NCBI RefSeq assembly: GCF_024207115.1
Contig: NZ_CP100128.1
Location: 1,240,001 to 1,304,000, forward strand
Origin: Chromobacterium sp. IIBBL 290-4
GTDB lineage: Bacteria; Pseudomonadota; Gammaproteobacteria; Burkholderiales; Chromobacteriaceae
Direction: 5' to 3'
Length of the DNA: 64,000 bases
The notes below the pieces were generated by a model. That model was given only the letters and a program-made list of their open reading frames with translations. It did not search any database and was not told the DNA's origin. Positions 16,320 to 25,372 of this stretch are shown piece after piece (position 1 is the first letter of the stretch; each line of letters opens with the position of its first letter). The position numbers and the translations under genes were made by a program.

Positions 16320-16898
16320 TCAAATTACCGGCGCAAACACCGACCAGAGCATATGGATGGGGCGAGTTCTCGAAACAAACGCAAGACCATGCAGTTTGGC
16401 TGCGATTTCTGTCGTCAATGCCATATCCACCTCACCCTCCACTACCGCTTGCGCCGCGGCGCTTGTGGAAGATTTTTCCACAATGGAGCCAATACTCAAA
16501 CCAACAGGCAGCAGCTCCTCGATTAATGGAGTGGGCGCCGGATGAGTGGCGATGGTCAAAGGCCTGGCAGGAAGCTCTTTATTGGCCACCAAGCCATACA
16601 GCGGCGTATCATAAAGAAATGAAGCCAATAATTTCAGGCTGGCATCCATATAAAAATCATTGATCTTTGCGTAAGCATTCGCAACCACCAGCAAGCCTTT
16701 ATTATCTTTGATCTTGCTTCGCGCTAATTCATAAGACGCATTCAAATGAATTTCATCAGCATTCCTCGCATATCTTTCTTTCATCCAATTATGGAAGAAC
16801 TGCGAAGCATACTCACTACTAGTTCCTGCAGGCCCCAATGTATAAACCGGAAAGTTCACTACATCGCCCAAACCCATATCCATAAAATGATGGCGCAT
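16320..16898 (-). CDS. Prephenate decarboxylase-like protein (BacA family)
   Basis: 192 residues. It resembles the prephenate dehydratase fold but without the regulatory ACT domain, and matches the pattern of bacilysin BacA: TLGPAGTSSEYA near residue 20, FYMDASLKLL, DTPLYGLVA, ATHPAPTPLIEE, STSAAAQAVVEGEVDMALT and a C-terminal HMLWSVF. BacA-type enzymes (also AerD and SalX) decarboxylate prephenate without aromatisation to give a dihydro-hydroxyphenylpyruvate. This is the key clue to the operon product. The BacB cupin isomerase and the BacC/BacG reductases of bacilysin clusters are not present here. A start with AGGTGA upstream supports 16898. Confidence 0.82.
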   Translation of the reverse strand: MRHHFMDMGLGDVVNFPVYTLGPAGTSSEYASQFFHNWMKERYARNADEIHLNASYELARSKIKDNKGLLVVANAYAKINDFYMDASLKLLASFLYDTPLYGLVANKELPARPLTIATHPAPTPLIEELLPVGLSIGSIVEKSSTSAAAQAVVEGEVDMALTTEIAAKLHGLAFVSRTRPIHMLWSVFAPVI

Positions 16899-16918
16899 TT
16901 TTCACCTAAATATTTGAA

Positions 16919-17887
16919 CTAGCAAACGCATGTCAACCAATGGCTAAACGCATCCAGCTCTCCACGGACGATTTTTTTATATAAATCTCTGATGGTCAGC
17001 GATATGCTTTGTGGCTCCATGCTGCGTAACGGGTGATGATCAATCCGGAAAACCGGCGATATTTCAACGCCCGTACCTGTTAAGAAACACTCATCCGCGG
17101 TCAACAATTCAGACGGCAAGATGTCACGCTCGACAACTTTCAAGCCCAGCACATGGCTTGCAATGGCAATAACGGTATCCCGTGTGATGCCCTCAAGGAT
17201 ATGCGCGGTAATCGGCGGGGTAATCAGCGTCTGATTTTTTACGATAAAAACATTCGATGTCGTTGCCTCTGCAACATAGCCAAGGTTATTCAGCATGATC
17301 GCATCATCATGACCACCGATTTGCGCAGCCTCCATCGCCAGCGCGGAATTAACATAACTGCCGGTGATTTTTGCCCGCGCGGGTATCGAATTATCCGCAA
17401 CGCGACGCCAGCTAGAGATAGTGCAAGATATTCCATCCTGCTTAACATATGCCCCCATGCTCAGGCTATTCACCGTCAAACCATTGCTGACGCCAGACAA
17501 CTTCACGCCAAATCCGCTGCCGGGCAGCAAATTACGTTTGTACGCAATCGGTCGGATATAACAATCGCCGCTTGCCTCATTGCGCTTCAAGAGCGTCAGC
17601 ACCAACTCCCTGAATGCCTCGAGCTTGGGCAAGTCATGGATCAACAATAGCGATGCCGACTGGGAAAGGCGGGCCAGATGATCATCCAGCCGGAAAATAT
17701 TCACTTTGCCATCGGCGCTGGATTGATAGCCGCGAATACCCTCAAATACCGCAGTGCCATAATTGAATGCCTGCGTGGTAATCGGCAGGGAAGCGGACTG
17801 CGCTTCGACAAATTCGCCATTGAGGTAGCTCCAGCGGTGATGCGCTGGCTTTGCCTGGCTTGATTTTTCAGTTTCCGCGCCAGCCAT
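16919..17887 (-). CDS. Class IV aminotransferase (branched-chain aminotransferase-like)
   Basis: 322 residues, PLP fold type IV. Visible features: FNYGTAVFEGIRGY near residue 42, the catalytic lysine K173 in ARAKITGSYVNS, and the phosphate-binding region GYVAEATTSNVFIV. Length and motifs are those of IlvE-type branched-chain aminotransferases. In this operon it most likely transaminates the 2-oxo acid made by the prephenate decarboxylase-like enzyme. It overlaps the adenylating-enzyme gene by one base, so co-translation is likely. Confidence 0.9.
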   Translation of the reverse strand: MAGAETEKSSQAKPAHHRWSYLNGEFVEAQSASLPITTQAFNYGTAVFEGIRGYQSSADGKVNIFRLDDHLARLSQSASLLLIHDLPKLEAFRELVLTLLKRNEASGDCYIRPIAYKRNLLPGSGFGVKLSGVSNGLTVNSLSMGAYVKQDGISCTISSWRRVADNSIPARAKITGSYVNSALAMEAAQIGGHDDAIMLNNLGYVAEATTSNVFIVKNQTLITPPITAHILEGITRDTVIAIASHVLGLKVVERDILPSELLTADECFLTGTGVEISPVFRIDHHPLRSMEPQSISLTIRDLYKKIVRGELDAFSHWLTCVC

Positions 17888-19296
17888 TACTTGAAACCTC
17901 GACTGATCAAGGCAAGAGCCGCTTCGCGATCCGTATTATCGGCAGCCGGCCGCAGATCATGAATGCGCGCAGCCTTCCAGCTCACCATCGCGGAAGTGCC
18001 GGTGACGCTGCTCGTCTCGCCATTCACAATATGAACCTTCACGCCCGTCAAAGCCTGCTCCATGTGCTGCTTGACGGTTTCCAGCACAGCGCTGACCTCG
18101 GATTCTTTATTAAACATTTCAACGGTGATATTCAGGATATCGATACCGTCATGTCTATCTATTTGAATGGCGTAATCCAGGCAACCATTCAAGCGCTCCA
18201 GAAGCGCGGCTTCCAAATCCCATGCGCAATAAACGGTGCCATTCAGCGTAAGCACGTCGCGCACGCGACCAATCGGCACAATCTTTTGCCTGCCATCTGG
18301 CATAGCCGTTGAACGGACCATATCCCCGGTGCGATAACGGATAAGAGGCTTTTGGCCTTTATATAGGTGGGTAATCACCAACTCGCCGGTTACCTGCCCC
18401 TGCGACGCGTCATAATTATCTCCGCTTAGCGGATCGATAATCTCGTAATGATTATTCAAAGGAACGGTATAGAGATGGCTATCATCGGCGCAGACGGCCA
18501 GAATCGAAGCCTCTTGCGAGGCGTACATGCAGCTGTATACTTGCGCGCCCCATACTTCGCCGATATTTCGTAGCAAGGAGGGCGTTGTCAGCTCTCCGAC
18601 CGTCAAAATCAATTTCACGCTTGTCGTAGCTGGATCCTGGCCGGCGTCTTTGATGAAGCGGGCAACGGAAATAGCGACTGCGGGCGTGCAAACCAGCGCT
18701 GTGATCTGCAGCTCATTGATCAAGGCCATCGTGCGTTTCATGCCCACCACCGGCGAGCGGGGCCACATCTTGACTACACTATGCCCCAAGCTGCGGAAGA
18801 CATCTTCAAACGTATCGCCGGTAGAATGCAGCTCGGTAGGCCCCATCACGCCAACGACATGATTCGAGCCATGGCGCTCCAATATCTTCTTATAATTTAA
18901 GATAAGCGGCGTATTGTTATGAATGGAATCAATTTCATTGCGAGGGCACGGCGTTGGCTTTCCTGTTGTGCCTGTCGTCTCATAATAGATCCAACTTTGA
19001 TGCAAAGGCGCAGCGGCGAGCGCAGCGCCATGCGTCCTCAGATCATCCTTGGTCGTAAAAGGCAGGGCGCTGATGGAATCAGTCGTCAAGGCCTCGATGT
19101 CTGAAGCCGTTAATCCCTTGAAATGCTCATGATAGAAAGGCGAGTTCTTGGCAACATACTGGATGATCTCTCGCAATGCATGACTCTGGTGCGCATGAAG
19201 CTGATCTAAACCAACCGATCCCTGATCGAAGTCCGTATGTTTTTTGTATACTTCCTTCGCCTTTAAAAACATCTCTTCTTTAAAGATTGCGTACAT
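17887..19296 (-). CDS. Phenylacetate-CoA ligase (PaaK)-family adenylate-forming enzyme
   Basis: 469 residues. It carries the AMP-binding P-loop of the family (YYETTGTTGKPTPCP), the YASQEASILA region and the RYRTGDMV motif. PaaK-like enzymes adenylate aryl or amino acids and pass them to CoA, a carrier protein or an amine. No carrier-protein or condensation gene is seen in the operon, so activation for amide formation or CoA thioester formation is possible. The substrate is probably the cluster's amino acid or its oxo acid (inference from context only). Confidence 0.85.
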   Translation of the reverse strand: MYAIFKEEMFLKAKEVYKKHTDFDQGSVGLDQLHAHQSHALREIIQYVAKNSPFYHEHFKGLTASDIEALTTDSISALPFTTKDDLRTHGAALAAAPLHQSWIYYETTGTTGKPTPCPRNEIDSIHNNTPLILNYKKILERHGSNHVVGVMGPTELHSTGDTFEDVFRSLGHSVVKMWPRSPVVGMKRTMALINELQITALVCTPAVAISVARFIKDAGQDPATTSVKLILTVGELTTPSLLRNIGEVWGAQVYSCMYASQEASILAVCADDSHLYTVPLNNHYEIIDPLSGDNYDASQGQVTGELVITHLYKGQKPLIRYRTGDMVRSTAMPDGRQKIVPIGRVRDVLTLNGTVYCAWDLEAALLERLNGCLDYAIQIDRHDGIDILNITVEMFNKESEVSAVLETVKQHMEQALTGVKVHIVNGETSSVTGTSAMVSWKAARIHDLRPAADNTDREAALALISRGFK

Positions 19297-19381
19297 TTTT
19301 AACCAATCAAGGTTGAGTTAGCTATTTTAATCTGCGTGATGAATCCATAGTCACTGGGCATGCTCAAGCCATGCGCAGCGG

Positions 19382-19810
19382 TTATTTAAACAATGGCAAA
19401 CTACCCGTTACTTTGTTAATTTTCTTCTTGGGGCCAATCAAGCCAACCGCAACCAGCTCGATATCGCTGCTATCGACAGAAGAAATGCGCTCGCCATACT
19501 CGTCATAGGTTTTACAAGACTGCGCCAGCGCGCTGAATGGCATAATATAAATTTCGCCATCATCATCAAAACTGTCTAACATCTCTCGAATATAGTCATT
19601 CGTCGCCAGCAATATGGGAAGCGGGCTGTAAATCACCCCAGGGTAATTCACTTGATCTTGGCTCTGCATATCAGGCCCGACCAGGTTTTCCACCTGACGG
19701 CCAAAACTGATGCCAATTACGCTTGCGGCGTTTATAGCCAAACCGGTTGGAAGTTCTTTATCAATGACGATTGCGCAACGATGTTGGGACGCATCAAATT
19801 TCATAGCCAA
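19382..19810 (-). CDS. DUF2000-family protein
   Basis: 142 residues. The N-terminal KFDASQHRCAIVIDKELPTGLAINAASVIGI and the C-terminal ELVAVGLIGPKKKINKVTGSL match the DUF2000 pattern, a small domain related to the peptidyl-tRNA hydrolase 2 fold whose function is not known. It lies between the Dabb and PaaK-like genes in the same orientation, with gaps of 20 and 85 bases, and is probably part of the same transcript. Confidence 0.78.
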   Translation of the reverse strand: MAMKFDASQHRCAIVIDKELPTGLAINAASVIGISFGRQVENLVGPDMQSQDQVNYPGVIYSPLPILLATNDYIREMLDSFDDDGEIYIMPFSALAQSCKTYDEYGERISSVDSSDIELVAVGLIGPKKKINKVTGSLPLFK

Positions 19811-19830
19811 TCCTTATAGCCTACGATTCA

Positions 19831-20187
19831 TCAATATGCGCCAACCAGATTATTCAACACTGATAGCAGGCCGCTATTCAACGTCGTCTCGCTTGACACC
19901 TCCACATCAACAACTTTCCAGTCCGCAATGGCTTTCCATTTCATTACGCCAAGCTGATGGTTCGGATGAATAATGTAAGCATTAAGCTCTTCTCGATTTT
20001 CAAACAAACCCACCACCACGAAGTCCGCGGCGATATCGCGCTTGGTTGTATTCCGCCCGCAAGTCCACCCCTTGATTTCCGCAATATGATCGGGATGCGC
20101 GTGAGTGGCTTTTTCCGCGTCGATGGCTTCTTCCGACTCCCAGCTCCAAGGCTTCTTGAACGTAAACAGCACGATATGCATCAACAT
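19831..20187 (-). CDS. Dabb (stress-responsive alpha/beta-barrel) domain protein
   Basis: 118 residues from ATG 20187, chosen because AAGAAGG lies about 9 bases upstream; a longer frame to 20232 is less natural. The start MLMHIVLFTFKK, the middle HPDHIAEIKGWTCGRN and the end HPNHQ...WKVVDVEV fit the dimeric ferredoxin-like Dabb fold. Members include plant stress proteins, polyketide cyclases (olivetolic acid cyclase) and uncharacterised bacterial enzymes. As first gene of the biosynthetic operon it could act as an isomerase or cyclase on the prephenate-derived intermediate (inference). Confidence 0.82.
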   Translation of the reverse strand: MLMHIVLFTFKKPWSWESEEAIDAEKATHAHPDHIAEIKGWTCGRNTTKRDIAADFVVVGLFENREELNAYIIHPNHQLGVMKWKAIADWKVVDVEVSSETTLNSGLLSVLNNLVGAY

Positions 20188-20251
20188 GCGACTAACCTTC
20201 TTATGACAATTGATATCTAATTTATTATGCAATACTCAAAGTGGAATTTTT

Positions 20252-20264
20252 TGCCTAAATGGCA
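20252..20264. promoter_or_regulatory. Small inverted repeat in the divergent regulator/operon promoter region
   Basis: TGCC-TAAAT-GGCA in the 142-base gap between the Dabb gene and the Lrp-type gene start at 20330. It could be part of an Lrp-type operator, but it is short and may be chance. Confidence 0.25.
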
Positions 20265-20329
20265 TGTTCTCTCTACAATTTTGGAAAGAAATTACCCTTG
20301 CCGAATCGAAAGCAGAAAGGAACTCCCCC

Positions 20330-20803
20330 TTGGCGCTCAGCCAGACCGACATAAAGCTCCTAACGCTGCTGCAGGACGATGCGCGGATGACCAACCAGGA
20401 GCTCGCCGAACAGATAGGCATATCCGCCTCGCCCTGCTGGCGGAAAGTACGCAAGCTTGAGGACGACAACGTTATCCAGGGCTACCGGGCGGTGCTGAAT
20501 CGCAAGAAGATAGGCTTGGGAGTGATGGTCTTCATTCGAGTGGTGCTGGATAGCCACAGCGAAGCGGAAGCCAAGAAGTTCGAAGAACAGGTGTTCGCGA
20601 TGGAAGATGTGGTGGCCTGCTACAGCATAGGCGGCGATGCCGACTTCCTGTTGCAGGTGGTGGCGTCGGACCTGGACTCCTACGCCGACTTCGCTATGTC
20701 GGTGGTGCGCCGGCTGCCGGGCATGAAAGAGATGCAAAGCATGTTCGTGCTGAAAGAAATCAAGCCGCTGGACAGCTTCCCGATCAAGAAGCTGGCGCCG
20801 TAA
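20330..20803 (+). CDS. Lrp/AsnC-family transcriptional regulator
   Basis: 157 residues from TTG 20330. This start is chosen over upstream ATGs (20210, 20264) because AAAGGA lies 9 bases upstream and the protein then begins like normal Lrp proteins (LSQTDIKLLTLLQDDARMTNQELAEQIGIS). The helix-turn-helix is at residues ~20-45 (ASPCWRKVRKLE), followed by the RAM ligand/oligomer domain (GGDADFLLQVVASDLDSY, then LPGMKEMQSMFVLKEIK). It is divergent from the eight-gene operon with an LysE exporter, a classic Lrp-LysE arrangement in which the exported amino acid is the inducer. Confidence 0.9.
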   Translation: MALSQTDIKLLTLLQDDARMTNQELAEQIGISASPCWRKVRKLEDDNVIQGYRAVLNRKKIGLGVMVFIRVVLDSHSEAEAKKFEEQVFAMEDVVACYSIGGDADFLLQVVASDLDSYADFAMSVVRRLPGMKEMQSMFVLKEIKPLDSFPIKKLAP

Positions 20804-20949
20804 CAGCCAGCCGCATCATCGGGGCTGATGATGCCCCTCACGTAGGGCGGAAACCCGGCTTTACCGGGCGTTCCGCCGCTGGATGGCTGGCGCGGCGCGG
20901 GGTGATCCGTCAGAGCCGTTCGACAACCTGCCCGGCCCTGGTTACAGCT

Positions 20950-22308
20950 TTACTTGCCAATGCAGAAGCGGGAGAAGATCACCCCCAGCAGGTCATCGGC
21001 GGAGAACTCGCCGGTGATCTCGGACAAAGCGTTCTGCGCCATGCGCAATTCCTCGGCGAAGATTTCCACCTGTTCCCAATCCGCCTCGGCCAGCTCCAGA
21101 TGGTCCGCCGCGCGGGCGATGGCGTCCAGATGGCGCTGGCGGGCCAGGAACACGCCCTCGTCGGCGCCGCTGTAGCCTATCATCTCCAATAGCTTGGCCT
21201 TGAGCACGTCCACGCCCTGATGGGTGCGGGCCGACAGCCGCACCAGCGGGTGGCCGTTTTCCTCGGTCAGGCCCGCCGCCTCGCCGGACAGATCCACCTT
21301 GTTGAAAACCTGCACGCGCGGCAATGCCGGCGGCAGCCGTTCCAGAATGGCCTGCACTTCGGCGGTCAGGCCTTCGCGGCTGTCCACCAGCAGCAGCGCC
21401 ATATCGGCGCGCTCCACGGCCTGCCAGGTGCGCTCTATGCCTATCTTTTCCACTACGTCGTCGGTATCGCGCAGGCCGGCCGTGTCGATGATGTGCACCG
21501 GCACGCCGTCGATGACGATCTCCTCGCGCACCGTATCGCGGGTGGTGCCGGCGATGTCGGTCACGATGGCGATGTCGTCGCCGGCCAGCGCGTTCATCAG
21601 GCTGGACTTGCCGACATTGGGCTGGCCCACCAGCACCACATGCATGCCCTCGCGCAGAATGGCGCCCTGTTTGGCGGTGGCTTGCACATTCACCAGCGTG
21701 GCGCGCAGACGGCGCAGGCGGCCGATGGCGTCGGCCTGCTTCAGAAAGTCGATTTCCTCTTCCGGGAAGTCCAGCGTGGCTTCCACCAGCATGCGCAGAT
21801 TGATCAGCTCATCCACCAAGCCGTGCACCTCACGCGAGAACGCGCCCTTCAGCGATTTGAGCGCGCTCCTGGCGGCGGTTTCGCTGCTGGCGTCGATCAA
21901 GTCCGCCACGCTTTCCGCCTGCGCCAGATCCAGCTTGTCGTTGAGGAAGGCGCGCTTGGTGAACTCGCCCGGCTCGGCCAGCCGCGCGCCCAGCTCCACG
22001 CAGCGCGCCAGCAGCATCTTCATCACCACCGGCCCGCCGTGGCCTTGCAGCTCCAGCACATCTTCGCCGGTAAAGCTGTTGGGGCCGGGGAAGAACAGCA
22101 GCAGGCCGTTATCGATGGCCTGGCCGTGGGCGTCGAAAAAGTCCGTGTAGGTGGCGTAGCGCGGCTTGGGCGTTTTGCCATTGGAAATGGCCTGCGCAAA
22201 CGGCAGCAAATCCTTGCCGGACACGCGGATCACGCCGACGCCGCCGCGGCCGGGGGCGGTGGCGACGGCGCAAATGGTGGCGGGGGTGTAGCTGAGGTTC
22301 ATCGACAT
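20950..22308 (-). CDS. mnmE: tRNA modification GTPase MnmE
   Basis: 452 residues. N-terminal folate-binding domain, then the G domain with G1 ([10 protein letters not shown]), G2/G3 ([19 protein letters not shown]), NKVD, and the invariant C-terminal FCIGK. With MnmG it makes 5-carboxymethylaminomethyl-type modifications at the wobble uridine of several tRNAs. Start 22308; the second ATG (22302) is equally good. It lies in the standard mnmE-yidC-rnpA-rpmH order but is separated from yidC by a repeat-rich 685-base gap with a terminator. Confidence 0.97.
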   Translation of the reverse strand: MSMNLSYTPATICAVATAPGRGGVGVIRVSGKDLLPFAQAISNGKTPKPRYATYTDFFDAHGQAIDNGLLLFFPGPNSFTGEDVLELQGHGGPVVMKMLLARCVELGARLAEPGEFTKRAFLNDKLDLAQAESVADLIDASSETAARSALKSLKGAFSREVHGLVDELINLRMLVEATLDFPEEEIDFLKQADAIGRLRRLRATLVNVQATAKQGAILREGMHVVLVGQPNVGKSSLMNALAGDDIAIVTDIAGTTRDTVREEIVIDGVPVHIIDTAGLRDTDDVVEKIGIERTWQAVERADMALLLVDSREGLTAEVQAILERLPPALPRVQVFNKVDLSGEAAGLTEENGHPLVRLSARTHQGVDVLKAKLLEMIGYSGADEGVFLARQRHLDAIARAADHLELAEADWEQVEIFAEELRMAQNALSEITGEFSADDLLGVIFSRFCIGK

Positions 22309-22557
22309 TCCTTGTTTGCTTGCTTGGCCGCGATGGGTCTGCCTGCTGTTTGGTCATAGAGGAAGAGCGGACGGCTTGCATTCCCGCCCTCCCGGACATT
22401 CATGCTTCACGCGCTCAGGCGCGGTCATCGCGGCGCATACACGGCTTCTATTATCCCGCAATTCCAGCATTCCGAAGCCGCTTTCGGCTCAAGGCCTGGC
22501 CCGGGATGGCCAATAATCTGCTGCTTGATAATCTTTTTTGGGGAAGGGCGCGACATC

Positions 22558-22598
22558 GCCCCCCTCTCCCCAGCCCTCTCCCGCAAGGGGAGAGGGAG
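22558..22598 (-). repeat. Dispersed GC-rich palindromic repeat, copy C (inverted)
   Basis: Same element as at 1608-1650 in reverse orientation, with a few differences (CCCGCAAGGGG in place of CCCGCGAGGGG). Confidence 0.7.
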
Positions 22599-22660
22599 CG
22601 GTCTAGGCTGCCGCACACCCGCGTTGACAATGGCAGGCCTTGCCGGCGCTCCAGCGCTTC

Positions 22661-22737
22661 GTCGTTCGTCGTTCGTCGTTCGTCGTTCGTCGTGCTGCGT
22701 GCTGCGTGCTGCGTGCTGCGTGCTGCGTGCTGCGTGC
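22661..22737. repeat. Two adjacent heptanucleotide tandem arrays
   Basis: Four full GTCGTTC units plus a partial one (22661-22691) run directly into six GTGCTGC units plus a partial one (22692-22737). Seven-base units are prone to slippage and cause frame changes if translated, but no real gene covers them here. It is likely a hypervariable intergenic tract. Confidence 0.85.
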
Positions 22738-22880
22738 GGATGATGTATCAGTCACTCGCCGCATAGCTTTTCCAATTGTATTGAAGCGCCATCCAGAGGC
22801 ACGCCCTGGCGGATCGCCCCGCCGGGGCATCCGCCCTACAACGGGCATATGAGTGATGCCCATCCCCCGCGCAGCCACCT

Positions 22881-22922
22881 AGCCCCTCTCCCCTCGCGGG
22901 AGAGGGGTTGGGGAGAGGGGGC
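22881..22922 (+). repeat. Dispersed GC-rich palindromic repeat, copy D
   Basis: Nearly identical to copy A at 1608-1650 (one T fewer in the GGGGTTTGGGG section). Confidence 0.75.
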
Positions 22923-22937
22923 AAGCCATCCCAGCAT

Positions 22938-22964
22938 AAAAAAACCCGGCCAGTGGCCGGGTTT
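22938..22964 (-). terminator. Rho-independent terminator of the rpmH-rnpA-yidD-yidC operon
   Basis: On the minus strand a perfect AAACCCGGCC/GGCCGGGTTT stem with a 3-base loop is followed by a run of seven T, 30 bases after the yidC stop. Textbook form. Confidence 0.93.
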
Positions 22965-22993
22965 CAGCAGTCATCCAGGAACAGGCCAGGCAC

Positions 22994-24625
22994 TTAGGAT
23001 TGCAGCGCGGCCTTGTTGTTCTTTTCGATCTGCTTGTTGATGAACCACTGCTGGGTAATCGACAGCACGTTGTTCACCACGTAGTACAGCACCAGGCCGG
23101 ACGGGAAGAAGAAGAACAGCGCCGAGAAGGCCAGCGGCATCACCTTCATCATCTTCGCCTGCATCGGGTCCGCCGGCGGCGGGCTCAGGAAGGTCTGCAG
23201 GAACATCGTGGCGGCCATGATGGCCGGCAGGATGAAGAACGGGTCCGGGCGGGCCAAGTCGGTGTACCACAGAATCCACGGCGCTTCGCGCAGCTCGACC
23301 GAAGCCAGCAGCGACCAGTACAGGCCGATGAACACCGGAATTTGAATCAGCATCGGCAGGCAGCCGCCCAGCGGATTCACCTTCTCGGTCTTGTACATTT
23401 CCATCACGGCTTGCTGGAACTTCATGCGGTCGTCGCCGTACTGTTCCTTCATGCGCTCCAGACGCGGCGCCAGCGCCTTCATCTTGGCCATGGAACGGTA
23501 GGACGCGGCGGTCAGCGGGTAGAACACCGCCTTCACCGTCACCGTCAGCAGCACAATCGCCCAGCCCCAGTTGCTCACCAGGCCATGCAGCTTCACCAGC
23601 AGCCAGAACAGCGGCGAGGCGAAGATGTAGAACAAGCCGAAGTCCTTGGCGTATTCCATGCCGTCGGCGGCTTTGGTGATCAGGTTGTACTCTTCCGGAC
23701 CGGCGTACAGCGGCACGCTCACGCTCAGGCTCTTGCCCGGGGCGATGGCGGCGTAGTCAACCAGCGCGGCGGCGGAGTTCAGGCCGCCGGTTTCCTTCAG
23801 CTCGAAGCGGCAGGACTTGTCGTCCTTGCACACGCTCTTGCCGTCCAGCGGCTGCAGAATCCAGGCGGACATGAAGTAATGCTGCACCATGGCCACCCAA
23901 CCGTCGGTGGTGGTCTTGGCGTAATCGCCCTTGCCCTTGGCCAGGTCTTCAAAGCTCACCTTCTGGAACTTGTGTTCCGAGGTGTACACGGCCGGGCCGG
24001 TATAGGTGTGAGCGAAGCGGCCTTCGCCTTCCGGCGCCTGGCTGTCGCGCAGCAGGCGGTAGTAGGCGGTGGGGGCTACCGGGATGGAGCCGTTGTTGAC
24101 GATGTCGTAACGGACGCCGATCTCGTAGCTGCCCTTGGTGAAGGTGTAGACCTTGTTCACCTTGACGCCGTTGGCGTCCGGGGCGGTCAGCTTCACTTCC
24201 AGCTTGTCGCCGTTCAGGGTGTAGTTGGCCTGATCGGCGGTGAATACGGTTTTATGGGTCGGCAGCGCCGGGTTGCTGACGGCAACCAGGCCGGTCTGCG
24301 CCACATAGGTGCGCTTGGCGTTGTCCTGGAACAGCTTGAACGGCTGATTGCGGTCTTCCGCTTCGCCGTGCTTCAGCAGTTGCAAGGAACGCAGATCGCC
24401 GCCCACGGTATCGATCTCGGCTTCTACCAAGTCGGTCTTGACGTGGATGCGCTGACCGCGGGTCAGCTTGTTGGCGTCGGCCGGCTGCACGGCGTTGGCT
24501 TGCTGCGCCGCGCCTTGTGTTTGCGCCGCCTGCTGCGGGGCGTGCTTGGGCATGAAATATTCATTCCACCCAAACAGGATGCCCACGGACAGTACAACAA
24601 AAATAATCAGTCGCTTGGAATCCAT
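22994..24625 (-). CDS. yidC: Membrane protein insertase YidC
   Basis: 543 residues from ATG 24625 ([12 protein letters not shown]); the upstream in-frame ATG would add a non-membrane leader. Domain order is that of Gram-negative YidC: one N-terminal transmembrane segment, a large periplasmic beta-sandwich domain (~residues 60-340), then five conserved transmembrane segments including [19 protein letters not shown], a positively charged arginine and the [18 protein letters not shown] segment. It inserts and folds inner-membrane proteins alone or with SecYEG. It is the last gene of the minus-strand rpmH operon and is followed by a clear terminator. Confidence 0.97.
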   Translation of the reverse strand: MDSKRLIIFVVLSVGILFGWNEYFMPKHAPQQAAQTQGAAQQANAVQPADANKLTRGQRIHVKTDLVEAEIDTVGGDLRSLQLLKHGEAEDRNQPFKLFQDNAKRTYVAQTGLVAVSNPALPTHKTVFTADQANYTLNGDKLEVKLTAPDANGVKVNKVYTFTKGSYEIGVRYDIVNNGSIPVAPTAYYRLLRDSQAPEGEGRFAHTYTGPAVYTSEHKFQKVSFEDLAKGKGDYAKTTTDGWVAMVQHYFMSAWILQPLDGKSVCKDDKSCRFELKETGGLNSAAALVDYAAIAPGKSLSVSVPLYAGPEEYNLITKAADGMEYAKDFGLFYIFASPLFWLLVKLHGLVSNWGWAIVLLTVTVKAVFYPLTAASYRSMAKMKALAPRLERMKEQYGDDRMKFQQAVMEMYKTEKVNPLGGCLPMLIQIPVFIGLYWSLLASVELREAPWILWYTDLARPDPFFILPAIMAATMFLQTFLSPPPADPMQAKMMKVMPLAFSALFFFFPSGLVLYYVVNNVLSITQQWFINKQIEKNNKAALQS

Positions 24626-24644
24626 CTTCTCGATACCGGAAAGT

Positions 24645-24854
24645 TCAGGGAACCGGGTCATAGCCGCTGCCGCCCCAGGGGTGGCAACGGCAGATGCGTC
24701 GGGCGGCCAATGCGCCGCCTTTTAAGGCGCCGTGCTTGCTCACGGCCTCGATCGCGTAGCTGGAACAGGTGGGCTGGAAGCGGCAACGCGGTGCCAGCCA
24801 CGGGCTGATCGCCAGCTGGTAAAAACGGATCAGGAGGATGAGGAAGCGTGACAT
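24645..24854 (-). CDS. yidD: Membrane protein insertion efficiency factor YidD
   Basis: 69 residues with the family hallmarks: [19 protein letters not shown], the cysteine-containing [11 protein letters not shown], and [13 protein letters not shown] at the C-terminus. It overlaps rnpA by 25 bases, the usual arrangement. It assists YidC-dependent insertion at the membrane. Confidence 0.95.
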   Translation of the reverse strand: MSRFLILLIRFYQLAISPWLAPRCRFQPTCSSYAIEAVSKHGALKGGALAARRICRCHPWGGSGYDPVP

Positions 24855-25195
24855 CGCGCCAGTTTAGCAAACAGAACAGACAAAGCGGTGACAGCTTCGT
24901 TTCTCTGCTCGCGGGTAAACGCCGTTTTTGCGCGCACCACAAAATCCACGCCGCCCAGCTCTTGCTGGTTCAGGCGGAACCACTCGCGCACGCAACGCTT
25001 GATGTAATTTCGGCGAACCGCCCGTTTGGCCACTTTCTTGCCAACCACCAAACCCACGCGGGGGTGGCCCAGATCGTTGGCGCGGGCGAACACCTGGAAA
25101 AACGCATTGCTGCGCTGAAGCCGCAAACTAAAAACGGATGAGAACTCATCCGTTTTTAACAGCCGGTGCGCACGGCGAAAGCGGTAAGCCGACAA
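24830..25195 (-). CDS. rnpA: Ribonuclease P protein component RnpA
   Basis: About 121 residues from a proposed TTG at 25195, which gives a start ([21 protein letters not shown]) like other betaproteobacterial RnpA proteins; a frame reaching 25261 would run into rpmH and is less likely. The RNA-binding motif is visible as [22 protein letters not shown] (a variant of the RNR box, with Y for R). It is the protein subunit of RNase P, which matures tRNA 5' ends. Directly downstream of rpmH (4-base gap). Confidence 0.92.
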   Translation of the reverse strand: MSAYRFRRAHRLLKTDEFSSVFSLRLQRSNAFFQVFARANDLGHPRVGLVVGKKVAKRAVRRNYIKRCVREWFRLNQQELGGVDFVVRAKTAFTREQRNEAVTALSVLFAKLARCHASSSS

Positions 25196-25199
25196 AGGC

Positions 25200-25334
25200 T
25201 TAAACGGCCAGCTTCTTACGGCCCTTGGAGCGGCGAGCGGCGATAACGGCGCGGCCACCACGGGTCTTCATGCGGACCAGGAAGCCGTGAGTGCGTTTAC
25301 GGCGGGTATTGGAAGGCTGGTAAGTACGTTTCAT
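25200..25334 (-). CDS. rpmH: 50S ribosomal protein L34
   Basis: 44 residues, [18 protein letters not shown] at the start and SKGRKKLAV at the end, essentially the universal L34 sequence. It is the first gene of the rpmH-rnpA-yidD-yidC operon. A good sigma-70 promoter is visible upstream (25373-25401). Confidence 0.98.
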   Translation of the reverse strand: MKRTYQPSNTRRKRTHGFLVRMKTRGGRAVIAARRSKGRKKLAV

Positions 25335-25372
25335 GATATGGTTTCCTGTTTCGAAACGGAAATAAACGCGTG

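Larger units (their letters stand above)
22309..22935. other. Repeat-rich intergenic region between yidC and mnmE
   Basis: No gene seen. It holds two copies of the dispersed CCCCTCTCCC repeat in opposite orientations (22558-22598 and 22881-22922) and two abutting arrays of 7-base tandem repeats (22661-22737). The mnmE promoter must lie near 22309-22450. Open frames crossing the tandem repeats have repetitive, non-protein-like composition. Confidence 0.6.

Noticed and set aside
16320..16898. Ordinary prephenate dehydratase (PheA)
   Set aside because: Too short, no ACT or chorismate mutase domain, and the motif set (GTSSEYA, DTPLYGL, HMLWSVF) follows BacA-type decarboxylases.
22661..22737. CRISPR array
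   Set aside because: Units are 7 bases without spacers.
22320..22766. 148-codon frame across the heptanucleotide arrays as a possible phase-variable gene
   Set aside because: Translation gives repetitive SSFVVRRSS / RAACCVL blocks with no start signal or conserved part; better explained as an intergenic tandem repeat.
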